Origin: Vibrio sp. Hep-1b-8
Lineage (GTDB): Bacteria > Pseudomonadota > Gammaproteobacteria > Enterobacterales > Vibrionaceae
NCBI RefSeq assembly: GCF_006124995.1
Contig: NZ_QEWN01000086.1
Coordinates: 32,398 to 96,397, forward strand
Direction: 5' to 3'
Length of the DNA: 64,000 nucleotides
This document shows, piece by piece, positions 47,748-56,220 of the stretch; position 1 is the stretch's first letter, and every line of letters starts with the position of its first letter. A model generated the notes under the pieces. That model was not told the DNA's origin and ran no database searches. It saw only the letters and a list, made by a program, of their open reading frames with translations. The position numbers and the translations under genes were made by a program.

Positions 47748-48512
47748 GTGGATTTAGCAACGCTGATAGGACTGATTGGCGGTTTGGCTTTCGTTGTCAT
47801 GGCGATGATACTCGGCGGAAGCATTATGATGTTCGTCGATGTCACATCAATACTTATCGTGGTGGGTGGTTCTACCTTCGTGGTGTTGATGAAGTTCACT
47901 ATGGGGCAGTTTTTTGGTGCCGCCAAGATCGCCGGTAAAGCCTTTATGTTCAAAGCTGATGAGCCTGAAGATTTGATCGCTAAAGTGGTTGAAATGGCTG
48001 ACGCAGCTCGTAAAGGTGGATTTCTTGCCCTTGAGGAGATGGAGATCAGTAACAGCTTTATGCAAAAAGGCATCGACTTACTCGTCGATGGTCACGATGC
48101 TGATGTTGTTCGTGCCGCGCTGCAAAAAGACATCGCGCTGACGGATGAGCGACATGATTTTGGTTCGAGTGTTTTCAGAGCATTCGGTGACGTTGCGCCT
48201 GCGATGGGGATGATCGGTACACTGGTTGGTCTGGTTGCGATGCTGTCTAACATGGATGATCCTAAAGCGATCGGTCCTGCAATGGCGGTTGCGCTTTTGA
48301 CAACCTTATACGGTGCGATCTTGTCCAACATGTTGTTTTTCCCGATTGCGGACAAGCTTTCACTGCGCCGTGAGCAAGAAAAATTGAATCGTCGTCTGAT
48401 TATGGATGGCGTCTTAGCAATCCAAGATGGCCAAAACCCTCGAGTGATAGATAGTTATCTGAAAAACTACCTCAATGAAGGTAAACGTGCTCTTGACGTA
48501 GATAACGAGTAA
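47748..48512 (+). CDS. pomA: Flagellar motor stator protein PomA (sodium-type)
   Basis: PomA, with PomB, forms the Na+-driven stator of the polar flagellum. The 254-residue protein has four membrane helices (about 4-22, 30-50, 148-170 and 182-205), with a large cytoplasmic loop between helices 2 and 3 containing the charged residues for FliG contact. The motif FRAFGDVAPAMGMIGTLVGLVAML is the stator core. A GTG start at 47748 follows GAGGAGTGCTCT. It lies divergent from xseB, the standard Vibrio arrangement. PomA rather than H+-type MotA is chosen by context and similarity. Confidence 0.95.
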   Translation: MDLATLIGLIGGLAFVVMAMILGGSIMMFVDVTSILIVVGGSTFVVLMKFTMGQFFGAAKIAGKAFMFKADEPEDLIAKVVEMADAARKGGFLALEEMEISNSFMQKGIDLLVDGHDADVVRAALQKDIALTDERHDFGSSVFRAFGDVAPAMGMIGTLVGLVAMLSNMDDPKAIGPAMAVALLTTLYGAILSNMLFFPIADKLSLRREQEKLNRRLIMDGVLAIQDGQNPRVIDSYLKNYLNEGKRALDVDNE

Positions 48513-48522
48513 GGACGCAGTT

Positions 48523-49467
48523 ATGGATGATGATAACGACTGCAAATGTCCGCCGCCCGGCCTCCCGCTTTGGATGGGAACATTTGCAGACTTGATGTCA
48601 CTATTGATGTGTTTCTTCGTACTGCTTCTTTCGTTTTCGGAGATGGACGTACTGAAGTTCAAACAGATCGCAGGTTCGATGAAGTTTGCATTTGGTGTTC
48701 AAAACCGTCTTGAAGTGAAAGATATCCCTAAAGGTACCAGTATCATTGCGCAAGAGTTTAGGCCAGGTCGCCCTGAGCCAACACCGATTGACGTGATTAT
48801 GCAGCAGACCATCGATATTACTCAGCAGACGCTTGAATTTCACGAAGGTGAATCAGATAGAGCTGGTGGTACTCAAAGGGATCAAGGTTCCTTAACTGGT
48901 GGACAATCACCAGATACTTCAACGCAGAACAATCAAAATTCTGAGTCGGATAATGAGCAGCAACAGTCTGCTGAGATGTCTCAAGAGCTTGAAACTGTAA
49001 TGGAAAGTATCAAGAAAGCTCTAGAACGCGAGATAGAGCAAGGCGCGATTGAAGTTGAAAATCTCGGTCAGCAAATAGATATACGCATTAGAGAAAAAGG
49101 TGCGTTCCCAGAAGGTTCAGCATTCTTACAACCTAAGTTCCGACCTTTGGTGCGTCAGATAGCGGATTTGGTTAAAGACATTCCGGGGGTTGTGAGAGTA
49201 TCAGGACATACAGACAATCAACGTATTGATTCTGAACTCTACCGATCTAACTGGGATCTGTCGGCGCAGCGTGCTGTCTCTGTTGCTCAAGAAATGGAGA
49301 AGGTACGTGGGTTTAATCACCAACGTCTCCAAGTGAGAGGTATGGCAGATACAGAGCCGTTGGGGCCAAATGATACTGAAGCTCAACGTTCAAGAAATCG
49401 ACGAGTAGAAATCAGTATTATGCAAGGTGAACCACTTCTGAGTGACGAAGTTCCTGCTTTACAATAG
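48523..49467 (+). CDS. pomB: Flagellar motor stator protein PomB
   Basis: PomB anchors the stator to peptidoglycan. One membrane helix (about 14-36, in LPLWMGTFADLMSLLM) holds the ion-binding Asp23 (Asp24 in V. alginolyticus). A Gln/Ser-rich linker (about 95-150) follows. The C-terminal OmpA-like domain has VRVSGHTDNQRIDSELYRSNW. The 314 residues match V. alginolyticus PomB (315). It starts 10 bp after pomA behind AAGGACGCAGTT. Confidence 0.95.
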   Translation: MDDDNDCKCPPPGLPLWMGTFADLMSLLMCFFVLLLSFSEMDVLKFKQIAGSMKFAFGVQNRLEVKDIPKGTSIIAQEFRPGRPEPTPIDVIMQQTIDITQQTLEFHEGESDRAGGTQRDQGSLTGGQSPDTSTQNNQNSESDNEQQQSAEMSQELETVMESIKKALEREIEQGAIEVENLGQQIDIRIREKGAFPEGSAFLQPKFRPLVRQIADLVKDIPGVVRVSGHTDNQRIDSELYRSNWDLSAQRAVSVAQEMEKVRGFNHQRLQVRGMADTEPLGPNDTEAQRSRNRRVEISIMQGEPLLSDEVPALQ

Positions 49468-49473
49468 CAAGCT

Positions 49474-49504
49474 AAAAAGACGAGCAAAAAGCTCGTCTTT
49501 TTTA
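49474..49504 (+). terminator. Terminator after pomAB
   Basis: A perfect 12-bp stem AAAAAGACGAGC / GCTCGTCTTTTT has an AAAAA loop and a T-rich end. Confidence 0.88.
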
Positions 49505-49619
49505 TGGCCATTGCTTCATGTATAATCTTGCGCCCTTAGAGGCAGTACATGGCGAAAGACCGCTGCTACGCTCTAATAGAGCATTAAACTAGCGAAACAG
49601 TTAACTTGTGAAGTGAATT

Positions 49620-51068
49620 ATGAAATTTATCGTAAAGCCCCATCCAGAAATTTTTGTAAAAAGTGAGTCTGTGCGTAAGCGCTTCACAAAGATTCTTGAA
49701 TGCAATATCCGTAACATCGTCAAGAGTCGTACAGAGTCTGTTGCTGTCTTTAACCGCCGTGACCATATTGAAGTGACTTCTGAGTCATCTGAATACTACA
49801 AAGAGACTCTTGAAGTATTGACGCAAACTCCAGGTATCCACCATGTACTGGAAGTTCAGCAGTCAGAGTTCAAAGATCTGCATGACATCTACGAACAGGT
49901 GTTAGAGCTAAATCGTCCACTTATTGAAGGGAAAACCTTTGTGGTACGTGCTAAGCGCCGTGGTAAACACGACTTTACTTCAATTGAATTAGAGCGTTAC
50001 GTCGGTGGTGGTCTGAACCAAGCGGTAGAAAGTGCGAGTGTTCGTTTACGCAACCCAGATGTGACCGTGAAACTTGAAGTCGCAAATGAAAAGCTAAATC
50101 AAGTAATCGCTCGTCACAAAGGTCTTGGTGGTTTCCCTCTGGGAACACAAGAAGATGTTCTTAGCTTGATCTCTGGTGGCTTTGATTCGGGCGTCTCTAG
50201 CTACCTGCACATCAAACGTGGTTCTAAAGTACATTACTGTTTCTTTAACCTAGGTGGTCCAGCACACGAAATTGGCGTTAAGCAAGTCGCTTACTACCTA
50301 TGGAACAAATACGGTTCTTCGGCAAAAGTACGTTTTATTTCCGTAAACTTTGAGCCTGTTGTAGGCGAGATTTTAGAGAAAGTGGATGACGGTCAAATGG
50401 GCGTTATTCTTAAGCGTATGTTTATGCGTGCTGCGGGTATGGTGGCAGAGAAATTTAAGATTGAAGCTTTGGTGACTGGTGAGGCACTCGGTCAGGTTTC
50501 AAGCCAAACTCTGACCAACCTACGTCATATCGATAATGTGACTGATACGCTAATCCTACGTCCACTGATCAACTGGGATAAAGAAGACATCATTAACCTA
50601 GCTCGTGATATCGGCACTGAAGACTTCGCGAAAACAATGCCAGAGTACTGTGGTGTGATTTCTAAGAAGCCAACGGTTAAAGCGATTAAAGCGAAACTGG
50701 ACGCTGAAGAAGAGAAATTCGATTTCGATATCCTTGAGCAAGTTGTTCGTGACGCGCGAGTGATGGATATTCGTGATATTGCTAAAGAGACAGAAAAAGC
50801 GGCTCCTGAAGTTGAGCAAGTTCAAGCAATTGAACAGCATGCGATTGTACTTGATATTCGTAGCCCTGAAGAGGAAGACGATAACCCGTTAGAAATTGAC
50901 GGTGTAGAGGTTAAGCACATTCCATTCTTCAAACTAGGCACTCAGTTTGGTGATCTAGACCAGTCGAAGACTTACCTGCTGTACTGTGACCGAGGCGTAA
51001 TGAGCCGCCTACAGGCTCTTTACCTACAAGAGCAGGGCTTCCATAACGTGAAGGTTTACCGCCCTTAA
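49620..51068 (+). CDS. thiI: tRNA 4-thiouridine synthase / thiamine sulfur-transfer protein
   Basis: ThiI makes 4-thiouridine at position 8 of tRNA and supplies sulfur for the thiazole of thiamine. A THUMP domain (about 60-165) precedes the PP-loop SGGFDS at 185-190. Cys344 lies in [14 protein letters not shown]-terminal rhodanese domain carries the persulfide Cys456 in [10 protein letters not shown]. The 482 residues equal E. coli ThiI. A full-length rhodanese domain with its cysteine means both functions are likely retained. Single gene with a strong terminator. Confidence 0.96.
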   Translation: MKFIVKPHPEIFVKSESVRKRFTKILECNIRNIVKSRTESVAVFNRRDHIEVTSESSEYYKETLEVLTQTPGIHHVLEVQQSEFKDLHDIYEQVLELNRPLIEGKTFVVRAKRRGKHDFTSIELERYVGGGLNQAVESASVRLRNPDVTVKLEVANEKLNQVIARHKGLGGFPLGTQEDVLSLISGGFDSGVSSYLHIKRGSKVHYCFFNLGGPAHEIGVKQVAYYLWNKYGSSAKVRFISVNFEPVVGEILEKVDDGQMGVILKRMFMRAAGMVAEKFKIEALVTGEALGQVSSQTLTNLRHIDNVTDTLILRPLINWDKEDIINLARDIGTEDFAKTMPEYCGVISKKPTVKAIKAKLDAEEEKFDFDILEQVVRDARVMDIRDIAKETEKAAPEVEQVQAIEQHAIVLDIRSPEEEDDNPLEIDGVEVKHIPFFKLGTQFGDLDQSKTYLLYCDRGVMSRLQALYLQEQGFHNVKVYRP

Positions 51069-51090
51069 TCTCGGTAAATTCAAGGTTATT

Positions 51091-51128
51091 AAAAAGCGCA
51101 AATCGGTCACTCGATTTGCGCTTTTTTT
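51091..51128 (+). terminator. Terminator after thiI
   Basis: A perfect 15-bp stem (AAAAAGCGCAAATCG and its complement) with a 6-nt loop is followed by TTT. Confidence 0.92.
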
Positions 51129-51149
51129 ATATCTATAAATTTCGCGCAT

Positions 51150-51347
51150 AAAAAAACACCGCCATAGAGGCGGTGCTAAAAAATTTGACAGACAGGTCAA
51201 AATAAATACAGGAAGTATATGTTTCGTTGTTTTCAACGAAACTGGTAGAAACCTACCTAACTCGAAATACGAGTTTGCAAACACAACATCGCAACAAGAA
51301 GTCAATTGATTCAAAAGGGAACCAAGCCGTTCTGACTCCTCATTGCG
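51150..51347 (-). ncRNA. gcvB: GcvB small regulatory RNA
   Basis: The minus strand of this gap matches E. coli GcvB at its diagnostic parts. The G/U-rich R1 seed TTGTTGCGATGTTGTGTTTG is at 51297-51278. ACTTCCTGTA is at 51216-51207 and CCTGTCTGTC at 51196-51187. The 3' terminator CACCGCC-TCTAT-GGCGGTG is followed by TTTTTTT (51175-51150). A hairpin TTTCGTTGAAAACAACGAAA lies in the middle. Estimated length about 198 nt (E. coli 205). It is divergent from gcvA, the arrangement seen in enterics, where GcvA drives it. GcvB base-pairs with mRNAs for amino-acid and peptide transporters. The 5' end is estimated from the promoter. Confidence 0.92.
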
Positions 51348-51353
51348 GGGTGA

Positions 51354-51382
51354 AATATAGAATTTCTCTGGTCGTCAGGCAA
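51354..51382 (-). promoter_or_regulatory. gcvB promoter
   Basis: On the minus strand TTGCCT and TATATT are separated by exactly 17 bp, with the start expected near 51347. It overlaps the gcvA leader, fitting GcvA-dependent control of both. Confidence 0.7.
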
Positions 51383-51439
51383 TGGACATTTTATAATGTT
51401 TCAGATTAAAAAAACTAATCCACTTTTTAGAAGGCTGCT

Positions 51440-52348
51440 ATGTCTAGAAGATTACCTCCCTTAAACTCATTGAAAGTGTTTGAGGCTGCTGCTCGTCACT
51501 TGAGCTTTACTCGTGCGGCAGAGGAGTTGTTTGTGACTCAGGCTGCGGTTAGTCACCAAATTAAAGCGCTAGAAGAATTCCTCGGCTTAAAGCTGTTTCG
51601 ACGTCGAAATCGCTCGTTACTACTAACAGAAGAAGGGCAAAGCTACTTTCTCGATATAAAGGATATTTTTACATCTTTAGCAGAAGCTACTGACAAAGTG
51701 CTAGAGCGTAGTGAGAAGGGGGCGTTAACAATCAGTTTGCCACCTAGTTTTGCTATCCAGTGGTTAGTGCCTAGACTGGCCGATTTCAACCAGCAAGAAC
51801 CGGATATCGATGTGCGTATCAAGGCAGTGGATATGGATGAGGGTTCACTGACTGATGATGTTGATGTTGCTATCTATTATGGGCGAGGTAACTGGCCTGG
51901 CTTACGTGCCGATAAACTCTACCAAGAATTCTTGATCCCACTTTGTTCACCATCGTTACTTTTAGGTAACAAACCATTAGAAACTCTAAGTGATCTAAAG
52001 CAGCATACCTTGCTGCACGACACATCTCGTAAAGATTGGAAACAGTTTGCGAAACAAAATGGTATTGAAGGGGTAAATGTCAATCACGGACCGATATTCA
52101 GTCACTCAACCATGGTGTTACAAGCCGCTGCTCATGGCCAAGGTGTCGCTCTCGGAAACAATGTTCTGGCACAACCCGAGCTGGAAGCGGGTCGTTTAAT
52201 TGCGCCATTCGATGAAGTATTGCTATCTAAAAATGCGTTTTATGTGGTTTGCCACGAGAAACAAGCGGATATGGGGCGAATTGCGACTTTCCGTGATTGG
52301 ATGCTAGCGAAAGCACAGAGTGAGCAAGAGGAGTTGCTGGATGACTGA
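51440..52348 (+). CDS. gcvA: LysR-type regulator GcvA
   Basis: GcvA controls the glycine cleavage system and activates gcvB. The N-terminal helix-turn-helix (SRRLPPLNSLKVFEAAARHL, then SFTRAAEELFVTQAAVSHQIK) is almost residue-for-residue E. coli GcvA. The ligand-binding domain keeps DVDVAIYYGRGNWPGL and GPIFSHSTMVLQAAAHGQGVAL. 302 residues (E. coli 305). gcvB is divergent, 92 bp away by start sites. The stop overlaps the next gene. Confidence 0.96.
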   Translation: MSRRLPPLNSLKVFEAAARHLSFTRAAEELFVTQAAVSHQIKALEEFLGLKLFRRRNRSLLLTEEGQSYFLDIKDIFTSLAEATDKVLERSEKGALTISLPPSFAIQWLVPRLADFNQQEPDIDVRIKAVDMDEGSLTDDVDVAIYYGRGNWPGLRADKLYQEFLIPLCSPSLLLGNKPLETLSDLKQHTLLHDTSRKDWKQFAKQNGIEGVNVNHGPIFSHSTMVLQAAAHGQGVALGNNVLAQPELEAGRLIAPFDEVLLSKNAFYVVCHEKQADMGRIATFRDWMLAKAQSEQEELLDD

Positions 52349-52967
52349 TTATTTACGTGATGGCAAGTCATCCGATCCTCTGTTTATTTTCGCCCATGGT
52401 GCGGGTGCAGGGATGGATCATGAGTTTATGAACTCGGTTGCTGAAGGACTCGCAGACAAAGGTATTCAGGTTGTACGGTTTAACTTTCCATACATGGTCA
52501 AGCGAGCGGAAGATGGTAAGAAGCGTCCGCCAGATAGAGCGCCTAAGCTGCTTGAGGCCTTTCAAAAAGTGATTGGTGAGCTTGCTGGGGATACTCCCGT
52601 TGTGATTGGCGGCAAATCGATGGGTGGGCGCATGGCAAGTTTACTCGCAGATGCCCCTTTGGTGGCTGGCGTCGCGTGTTTAGGTTTTCCATTTCATCCT
52701 CCTGGTAAGCCGGAAAACTACAAAGGCGAACACTTAGCAACGCTGTCTAAGCCATGCCTTGTTTTGCAAGGAGAACGAGATACGTTTGGTAAACGCGAAG
52801 AGTTGAAAGACTTTTGTCTATCACAAAGCGTTCAGACCGTGTTTATCCCAGATGGCGATCATAGCTTTAAGCCGCGAGTACGTTCAGGCCACAGCGAGCA
52901 AAGCAATATTGCTTTGGCAGTGGACAATCTCGCTGCTTTTATACTTGAGGTGTACGGTGAAAAGTAA
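52341..52967 (+). CDS. Alpha/beta-fold hydrolase (KANL3/Tex30-like)
   Basis: The start MTDYLRDGKSS at 52341 follows GAGGAGTTGCTGG and overlaps the gcvA stop by 8 bp. An ATG seven codons upstream lacks a ribosome site. The 208-residue protein has the oxyanion segment FIFAHGAGAGMDHEFM, the nucleophile in VVIGGKSMGGRMAS (G-K-S-M-G), VLQGERDTFG with the catalytic Asp and GDHSFKPR with His. This pattern is that of KANL3/Tex30-type dienelactone-hydrolase relatives, with unknown substrates. It is the second gene of the gcvA-DUF423-rlmM run. Confidence 0.82.
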   Translation: MTDYLRDGKSSDPLFIFAHGAGAGMDHEFMNSVAEGLADKGIQVVRFNFPYMVKRAEDGKKRPPDRAPKLLEAFQKVIGELAGDTPVVIGGKSMGGRMASLLADAPLVAGVACLGFPFHPPGKPENYKGEHLATLSKPCLVLQGERDTFGKREELKDFCLSQSVQTVFIPDGDHSFKPRVRSGHSEQSNIALAVDNLAAFILEVYGEK

Positions 52968-53355
52968 ATACCTATTGGCATTCGGTGGCTCATTGATGGG
53001 GGTAGGGGTTGGATTAGGCGCTTTTGCGGCCCATAGCCTCAAGTCGATGCTGTCACCTTATCTTATCGGTGTGTTCAACACTGGCGTCCAGTATCAGTTT
53101 ATTCACGCGTTGGCGATTGTGGTTTGTGGTCTATTACTGCAGGTTAAATTGCAGCCAAAGTCACAAAAATATTTCGCCCTTGCAGCGATTTGCTTTATCA
53201 TCGGCATCTTTTGTTTTAGCGGCAGCCTCTACGCACTTGCGTTAACCGGTATCAAATGGTTAGGTCCAATTACGCCATTGGGTGGTTTAACCTTTATGCT
53301 TGGGTGGGGACTGTTTGTCTATGCAGCACTACAGACTAAAGAGGTGAATCAGTGA
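52957..53355 (+). CDS. DUF423 membrane protein (YgdD-like)
   Basis: A GTG at 52957, behind TTGAGGTGTACG, gives a 132-residue protein. It overlaps the hydrolase end by 11 bp. Four hydrophobic segments (about 8-25, 45-62, 72-92 and 100-122) and [32 protein letters not shown] and [18 protein letters not shown] are DUF423 signatures. It is equivalent to E. coli YgdD, which also lies between gcvA and rlmM. Inner membrane, function unknown. A longer reading frame from 52852 is rejected because it has no ribosome site. Confidence 0.88.
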   Translation: MKSKYLLAFGGSLMGVGVGLGAFAAHSLKSMLSPYLIGVFNTGVQYQFIHALAIVVCGLLLQVKLQPKSQKYFALAAICFIIGIFCFSGSLYALALTGIKWLGPITPLGGLTFMLGWGLFVYAALQTKEVNQ

Positions 53356-54443
53356 AACAGTTAATGCTCTACTGCCGTAGTGGCTTTGAAAAAGAGTGTG
53401 CCGGAGAAATCCAAGATAAAGCCACTCAGTTAGAAGTGTTTGGTTTCCCACGCCTCAAGAAAAATACAGGTTATGTGCTGTTTGAATGCTACCAAGATGG
53501 TGATGCAGAAAAACTGGTTAAAGAGCTGGATTTTAAAGCGCTGATTTTTGCTCGTCAGATGTTTGCGGTAGCCACTGAAATTGAAGATCTCCCACGAGAA
53601 GACCGTATTTCTCCAATGCTCGAAGCGTTGAACGATGTTGATAGTATGCCTCGTTGTGGTGATATCCGCATTGAAACACCGGATACCAATGAAGCCAAAG
53701 AATTGCTTAAGTTCTGTCGTAAATTCACTGTCCCAATGCGTCAGGCGTTACGTGGTAAAGGTATTCTTTTTGCAAAAGATAGCCCTAAAAAGCCTGTGTT
53801 GCATATCTGTTTTGTTGCCTCTGGGCACTGTTATGTTGGTTACTCTCTACCAGAGAATAACTCTCAATTCTTTATGGGGATCCCGCGTTTAAAATTCCCA
53901 GCAGATGCACCGAGTCGTTCTACGCTTAAGCTAGAGGAGGCCTTCCATGTCTTTATCCCTCGTGAAGAATGGGATGAGCGTTTAGCCGCTGGTATGTGGG
54001 GTGTTGATTTAGGTGCTTGTCCAGGTGGCTGGACGTATCAGCTCGTTAAACGTTCAATGTTTGTTCACTCGGTTGATAACGGCATGATGGCAGATAGCTT
54101 GATGGAGACGGGTCAGGTTAAGCATCACCAAGAAGATGGTTTCAAGTTCGAGCCAGCTCGTAAGAACGTTACTTGGTTAGTCTGTGACATGATTGAAAAG
54201 CCATCACGCGTAGCACAATTGATGGGAGAGTGGATCATCAGTGGTTGGGCTAAAGAGGCCATCTTTAACCTCAAACTACCGATGAAAGGCCGTTACGATG
54301 AAGTACTACAAGATATTGAAAACTTGAAAGTATTTATGATTGAAAACGGTGTTAAGTTCCGTCTGCAAGCTAAGCATCTGTATCATGATCGTGAAGAGAT
54401 CACGGTTCATGTGCAATGTTTATCCAACATTTCGCCGCGCTAA
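53352..54443 (+). CDS. rlmM: 23S rRNA (cytidine(2498)-2'-O)-methyltransferase
   Basis: RlmM methylates the 2'-O of C2498 in 23S rRNA with SAM. A THUMP-like N-terminal region (about 1-180) precedes the methyltransferase domain. The SAM motif is [17 protein letters not shown] (about 216-232), and the K-D-K-E tetrad residues are represented by the Asp in [10 protein letters not shown] and Lys in FNLKLPMKG. 363 residues (E. coli 366). The GTG start overlaps the DUF423 stop (GTGA). Last gene of the gcvA run; the T6SS cluster begins directly after the terminator. Confidence 0.95.
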   Translation: MKQLMLYCRSGFEKECAGEIQDKATQLEVFGFPRLKKNTGYVLFECYQDGDAEKLVKELDFKALIFARQMFAVATEIEDLPREDRISPMLEALNDVDSMPRCGDIRIETPDTNEAKELLKFCRKFTVPMRQALRGKGILFAKDSPKKPVLHICFVASGHCYVGYSLPENNSQFFMGIPRLKFPADAPSRSTLKLEEAFHVFIPREEWDERLAAGMWGVDLGACPGGWTYQLVKRSMFVHSVDNGMMADSLMETGQVKHHQEDGFKFEPARKNVTWLVCDMIEKPSRVAQLMGEWIISGWAKEAIFNLKLPMKGRYDEVLQDIENLKVFMIENGVKFRLQAKHLYHDREEITVHVQCLSNISPR

Positions 54444-54479
54444 AAGAGCCGCAAGTTTTTACTAACTGACAGTGACATG

Positions 54480-54516
54480 AAAGGGTTGACTTATAGAGTC
54501 AACCCTTTAGTTTTTT
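54480..54516. terminator. Bidirectional terminator between rlmM and the immunity gene
   Basis: The 12-bp stem AAAGGGTTGACT / AGTCAACCCTTT with a 5-nt loop is followed by T-rich sequence on the plus strand. It lies between convergent genes. Confidence 0.85.
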
Positions 54517-54528
54517 CGCCACCCACTT

Positions 54529-55353
54529 TCACTCTGGTGTACTTGGAACAACATCTGCTAGATTCTGTACTTTATAGCCCGGGTTATACCAGACTTGATT
54601 GACTTTATCCCACGGGATCGGGTCATCAAGTGATGGTCTTGGGTACATCTTGGGTGGTTGTGGTCTCTTTTTGGGTTTCGTGTCAAACAGAAGGTGTCCA
54701 AATTGCTCGATCTGCTCTGGTGTCAGTGGCTCTAGCTCTTTTTCTGGGAGGGGGGGGACTGGCACCGCTTTTGTTGCCGAATATTCACCTACATAGGTGA
54801 GTATCCCGCATCCATCAAGCCATAACTTTGCTCGTCCTTCAGGGAGAAAGCCAAACATAAATACGGTTTGATAGCAGTTTTGATTCTCTAATCTAATATG
54901 TGGGTAGGGTTTTGTCATGGCTGCTTTAATTTGCGCGGTGACCTTAACGACGGTGGCGTAGCGAAACCCGTTGAGCCCCCAATAGATATAGAGTTCATCG
55001 GGTAAGGACTTTATGCCTGAGCCAAGTTGATCAGGGATAAAGTTGACTGGTACACCCAAAGGTATTGCATAACCATCGTAGTCTGGATAGGTATACTCTC
55101 GATATTTATCCATGTTGTAGCGTAACGGTGAACCCAAACCACCATATGGTAACATCATGCTGGTCCAGTCCTCTTGGTAGTTGACACCGTAGGCTTCGTT
55201 AACCGACGCAGGGTAATTATAAGAGATCGCGGCGCCAATTCGCCAAGGCCTAAACCTAGGGTCATCAGGGTAGTTTGGCTTAGTACGTCCGGCTAAGCCA
55301 GCGATTAGAGCGAGTATGGCAATGGTTGTGATCGCGAGATAGCGTTTATTCAC
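54529..55353 (-). CDS. DUF2931-like putative T6SS immunity protein, distal copy
   Basis: The start is taken at GTG 55353 (MNKRYLAITT), 7 nt after GAGGAG. An ATG 7 codons upstream lacks a good site. The 274-residue protein has one N-terminal hydrophobic segment (about 4-22), possibly an uncleaved anchor or signal peptide. A Pro/Tyr-rich region with PWRIGAAISYNYPASVNEAYG is followed by a mixed middle part and a conserved Pro/Lys-rich C-terminus. W-x-S-like patches and overall layout suggest DUF2931, which occurs beside DUF2235 effectors (family call is tentative). It is very similar to the proximal copy, differing mainly in the middle. Last gene of the secretion cluster. Confidence 0.65.
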   Translation of the reverse strand: MNKRYLAITTIAILALIAGLAGRTKPNYPDDPRFRPWRIGAAISYNYPASVNEAYGVNYQEDWTSMMLPYGGLGSPLRYNMDKYREYTYPDYDGYAIPLGVPVNFIPDQLGSGIKSLPDELYIYWGLNGFRYATVVKVTAQIKAAMTKPYPHIRLENQNCYQTVFMFGFLPEGRAKLWLDGCGILTYVGEYSATKAVPVPPLPEKELEPLTPEQIEQFGHLLFDTKPKKRPQPPKMYPRPSLDDPIPWDKVNQVWYNPGYKVQNLADVVPSTPE

Positions 55354-55387
55354 CGTCGTACTCCTCGCGTGCATAGCCGTGGTTGAT
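55346..55387 (-). pseudogene. Remnant of the effector 3' end
   Basis: Between the two immunity genes, 14 codons read I-N-H-G-Y-A-R-E-E-Y-D-G-E-stop. The true effector ends I-N-Q-R-Y-A-R-E-E-Y-D-G-E-stop. Only two residues differ, and the reading frame of the remnant is open only over this stretch. It carries the ribosome site and GTG start of the distal immunity gene within it, exactly as the intact effector tail does for the proximal copy. It is direct evidence of tandem duplication. Confidence 0.85.
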
Positions 55388-55389
55388 GG

Positions 55390-56220
55390 CTACTCTGGTG
55401 TGCTTGGAACAACATCTGCTAGATTCTGTACTTTATAGCTCGGGTTATACCAGACTTGATTGACTTTATCCCACGGGATTGGGTCATCAAGTGATGGTCT
55501 TGGGTACATCTTGGGTGGTTGTGGTCTCTTTTTGGGTTTCGTGTCAAACAGAAGGTGTCCAAATTGCTCGATCTGTTCTGGTGTCAGTGGCTCTAACTCT
55601 TTTTCTGGGGCAGGGGGAGGGATTGGCACCGCTTTTGATGCCGAGTATTCTCCAATGTAGGTGATATAAGCGCATCCTTTGAGCCACATTTTCGCTCTCC
55701 CGTCTGGAAGTAGGCCAAACATAAAATCAGTTTGGTAGCATGTAGGCCCCTCGGGCTCTTCTGGATATTCGGGATAAGGCTTCACTATAGCCGCTTTAAT
55801 TTGCGCGGTGACCTTAACGACGGTGGCGTAGCGAAAACCATGGCTCCCCCAATAGAGATAGAGTTCATCGGGTAAGGATTTTATGCCAGTGCCAATTTGT
55901 CTTGAAGTGAAGTTGACCGGTACGCCCAAAGGTATTGCATAGCCATCGTAGTCTGGATAGGTATATTCTCGATATTTTTCCATCTTGTATCGAGATTGCA
56001 GCAATCCGCCATACGGCAGCATCATACTGGTCCAGTCCTCTTGGTAATTGACACCGTAGGCTTCGTTAACCGACGCAGGGTAATTATAAGAGATTGCGGC
56101 GCCAATTCGCCAAGGCCTAAACCTAGGGTCATCAGGGTAGTTTGGCTTAGTACGTCCGACTAAGCCAGTGATTAGAGCGAGTATGGCAATCGTTGTGATT
56201 GCGAGATAGCGTTTATTCAC
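55390..56220 (-). CDS. DUF2931-like putative T6SS immunity protein, proximal copy
   Basis: The GTG start at 56220 overlaps the effector stop by 8 bp and is served by a GAGGAG inside the effector's last codons (an ATG 7 codons upstream is possible). The 276-residue product has an N-terminal hydrophobic anchor (about 4-22) and the same N- and C-terminal thirds as the distal copy. It diverges around residues 75-86 and 145-190 (for example PEYPEEPEGPTCYQTDFMFG against PHIRLENQNCYQTVFMFG). Tight overlap with the effector gene fits toxin-immunity coupling. A role in blocking the lipase at the membrane is inferred from position only. Confidence 0.66.
   Translation of the reverse strand: MNKRYLAITTIAILALITGLVGRTKPNYPDDPRFRPWRIGAAISYNYPASVNEAYGVNYQEDWTSMMLPYGGLLQSRYKMEKYREYTYPDYDGYAIPLGVPVNFTSRQIGTGIKSLPDELYLYWGSHGFRYATVVKVTAQIKAAIVKPYPEYPEEPEGPTCYQTDFMFGLLPDGRAKMWLKGCAYITYIGEYSASKAVPIPPPAPEKELEPLTPEQIEQFGHLLFDTKPKKRPQPPKMYPRPSLDDPIPWDKVNQVWYNPSYKVQNLADVVPSTPE

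Noticed and set aside
49505..49619. A TPP riboswitch ahead of thiI
   Set aside because: The leader is only 115 bp and lacks the conserved thi-box CUGAGA and ACCUGA core.
51024..51409. Open frames on both strands in the thiI-gcvA gap
   Set aside because: They overlap the thiI terminator and the GcvB RNA, lack ribosome sites and resemble no protein; the RNA explains the conservation.
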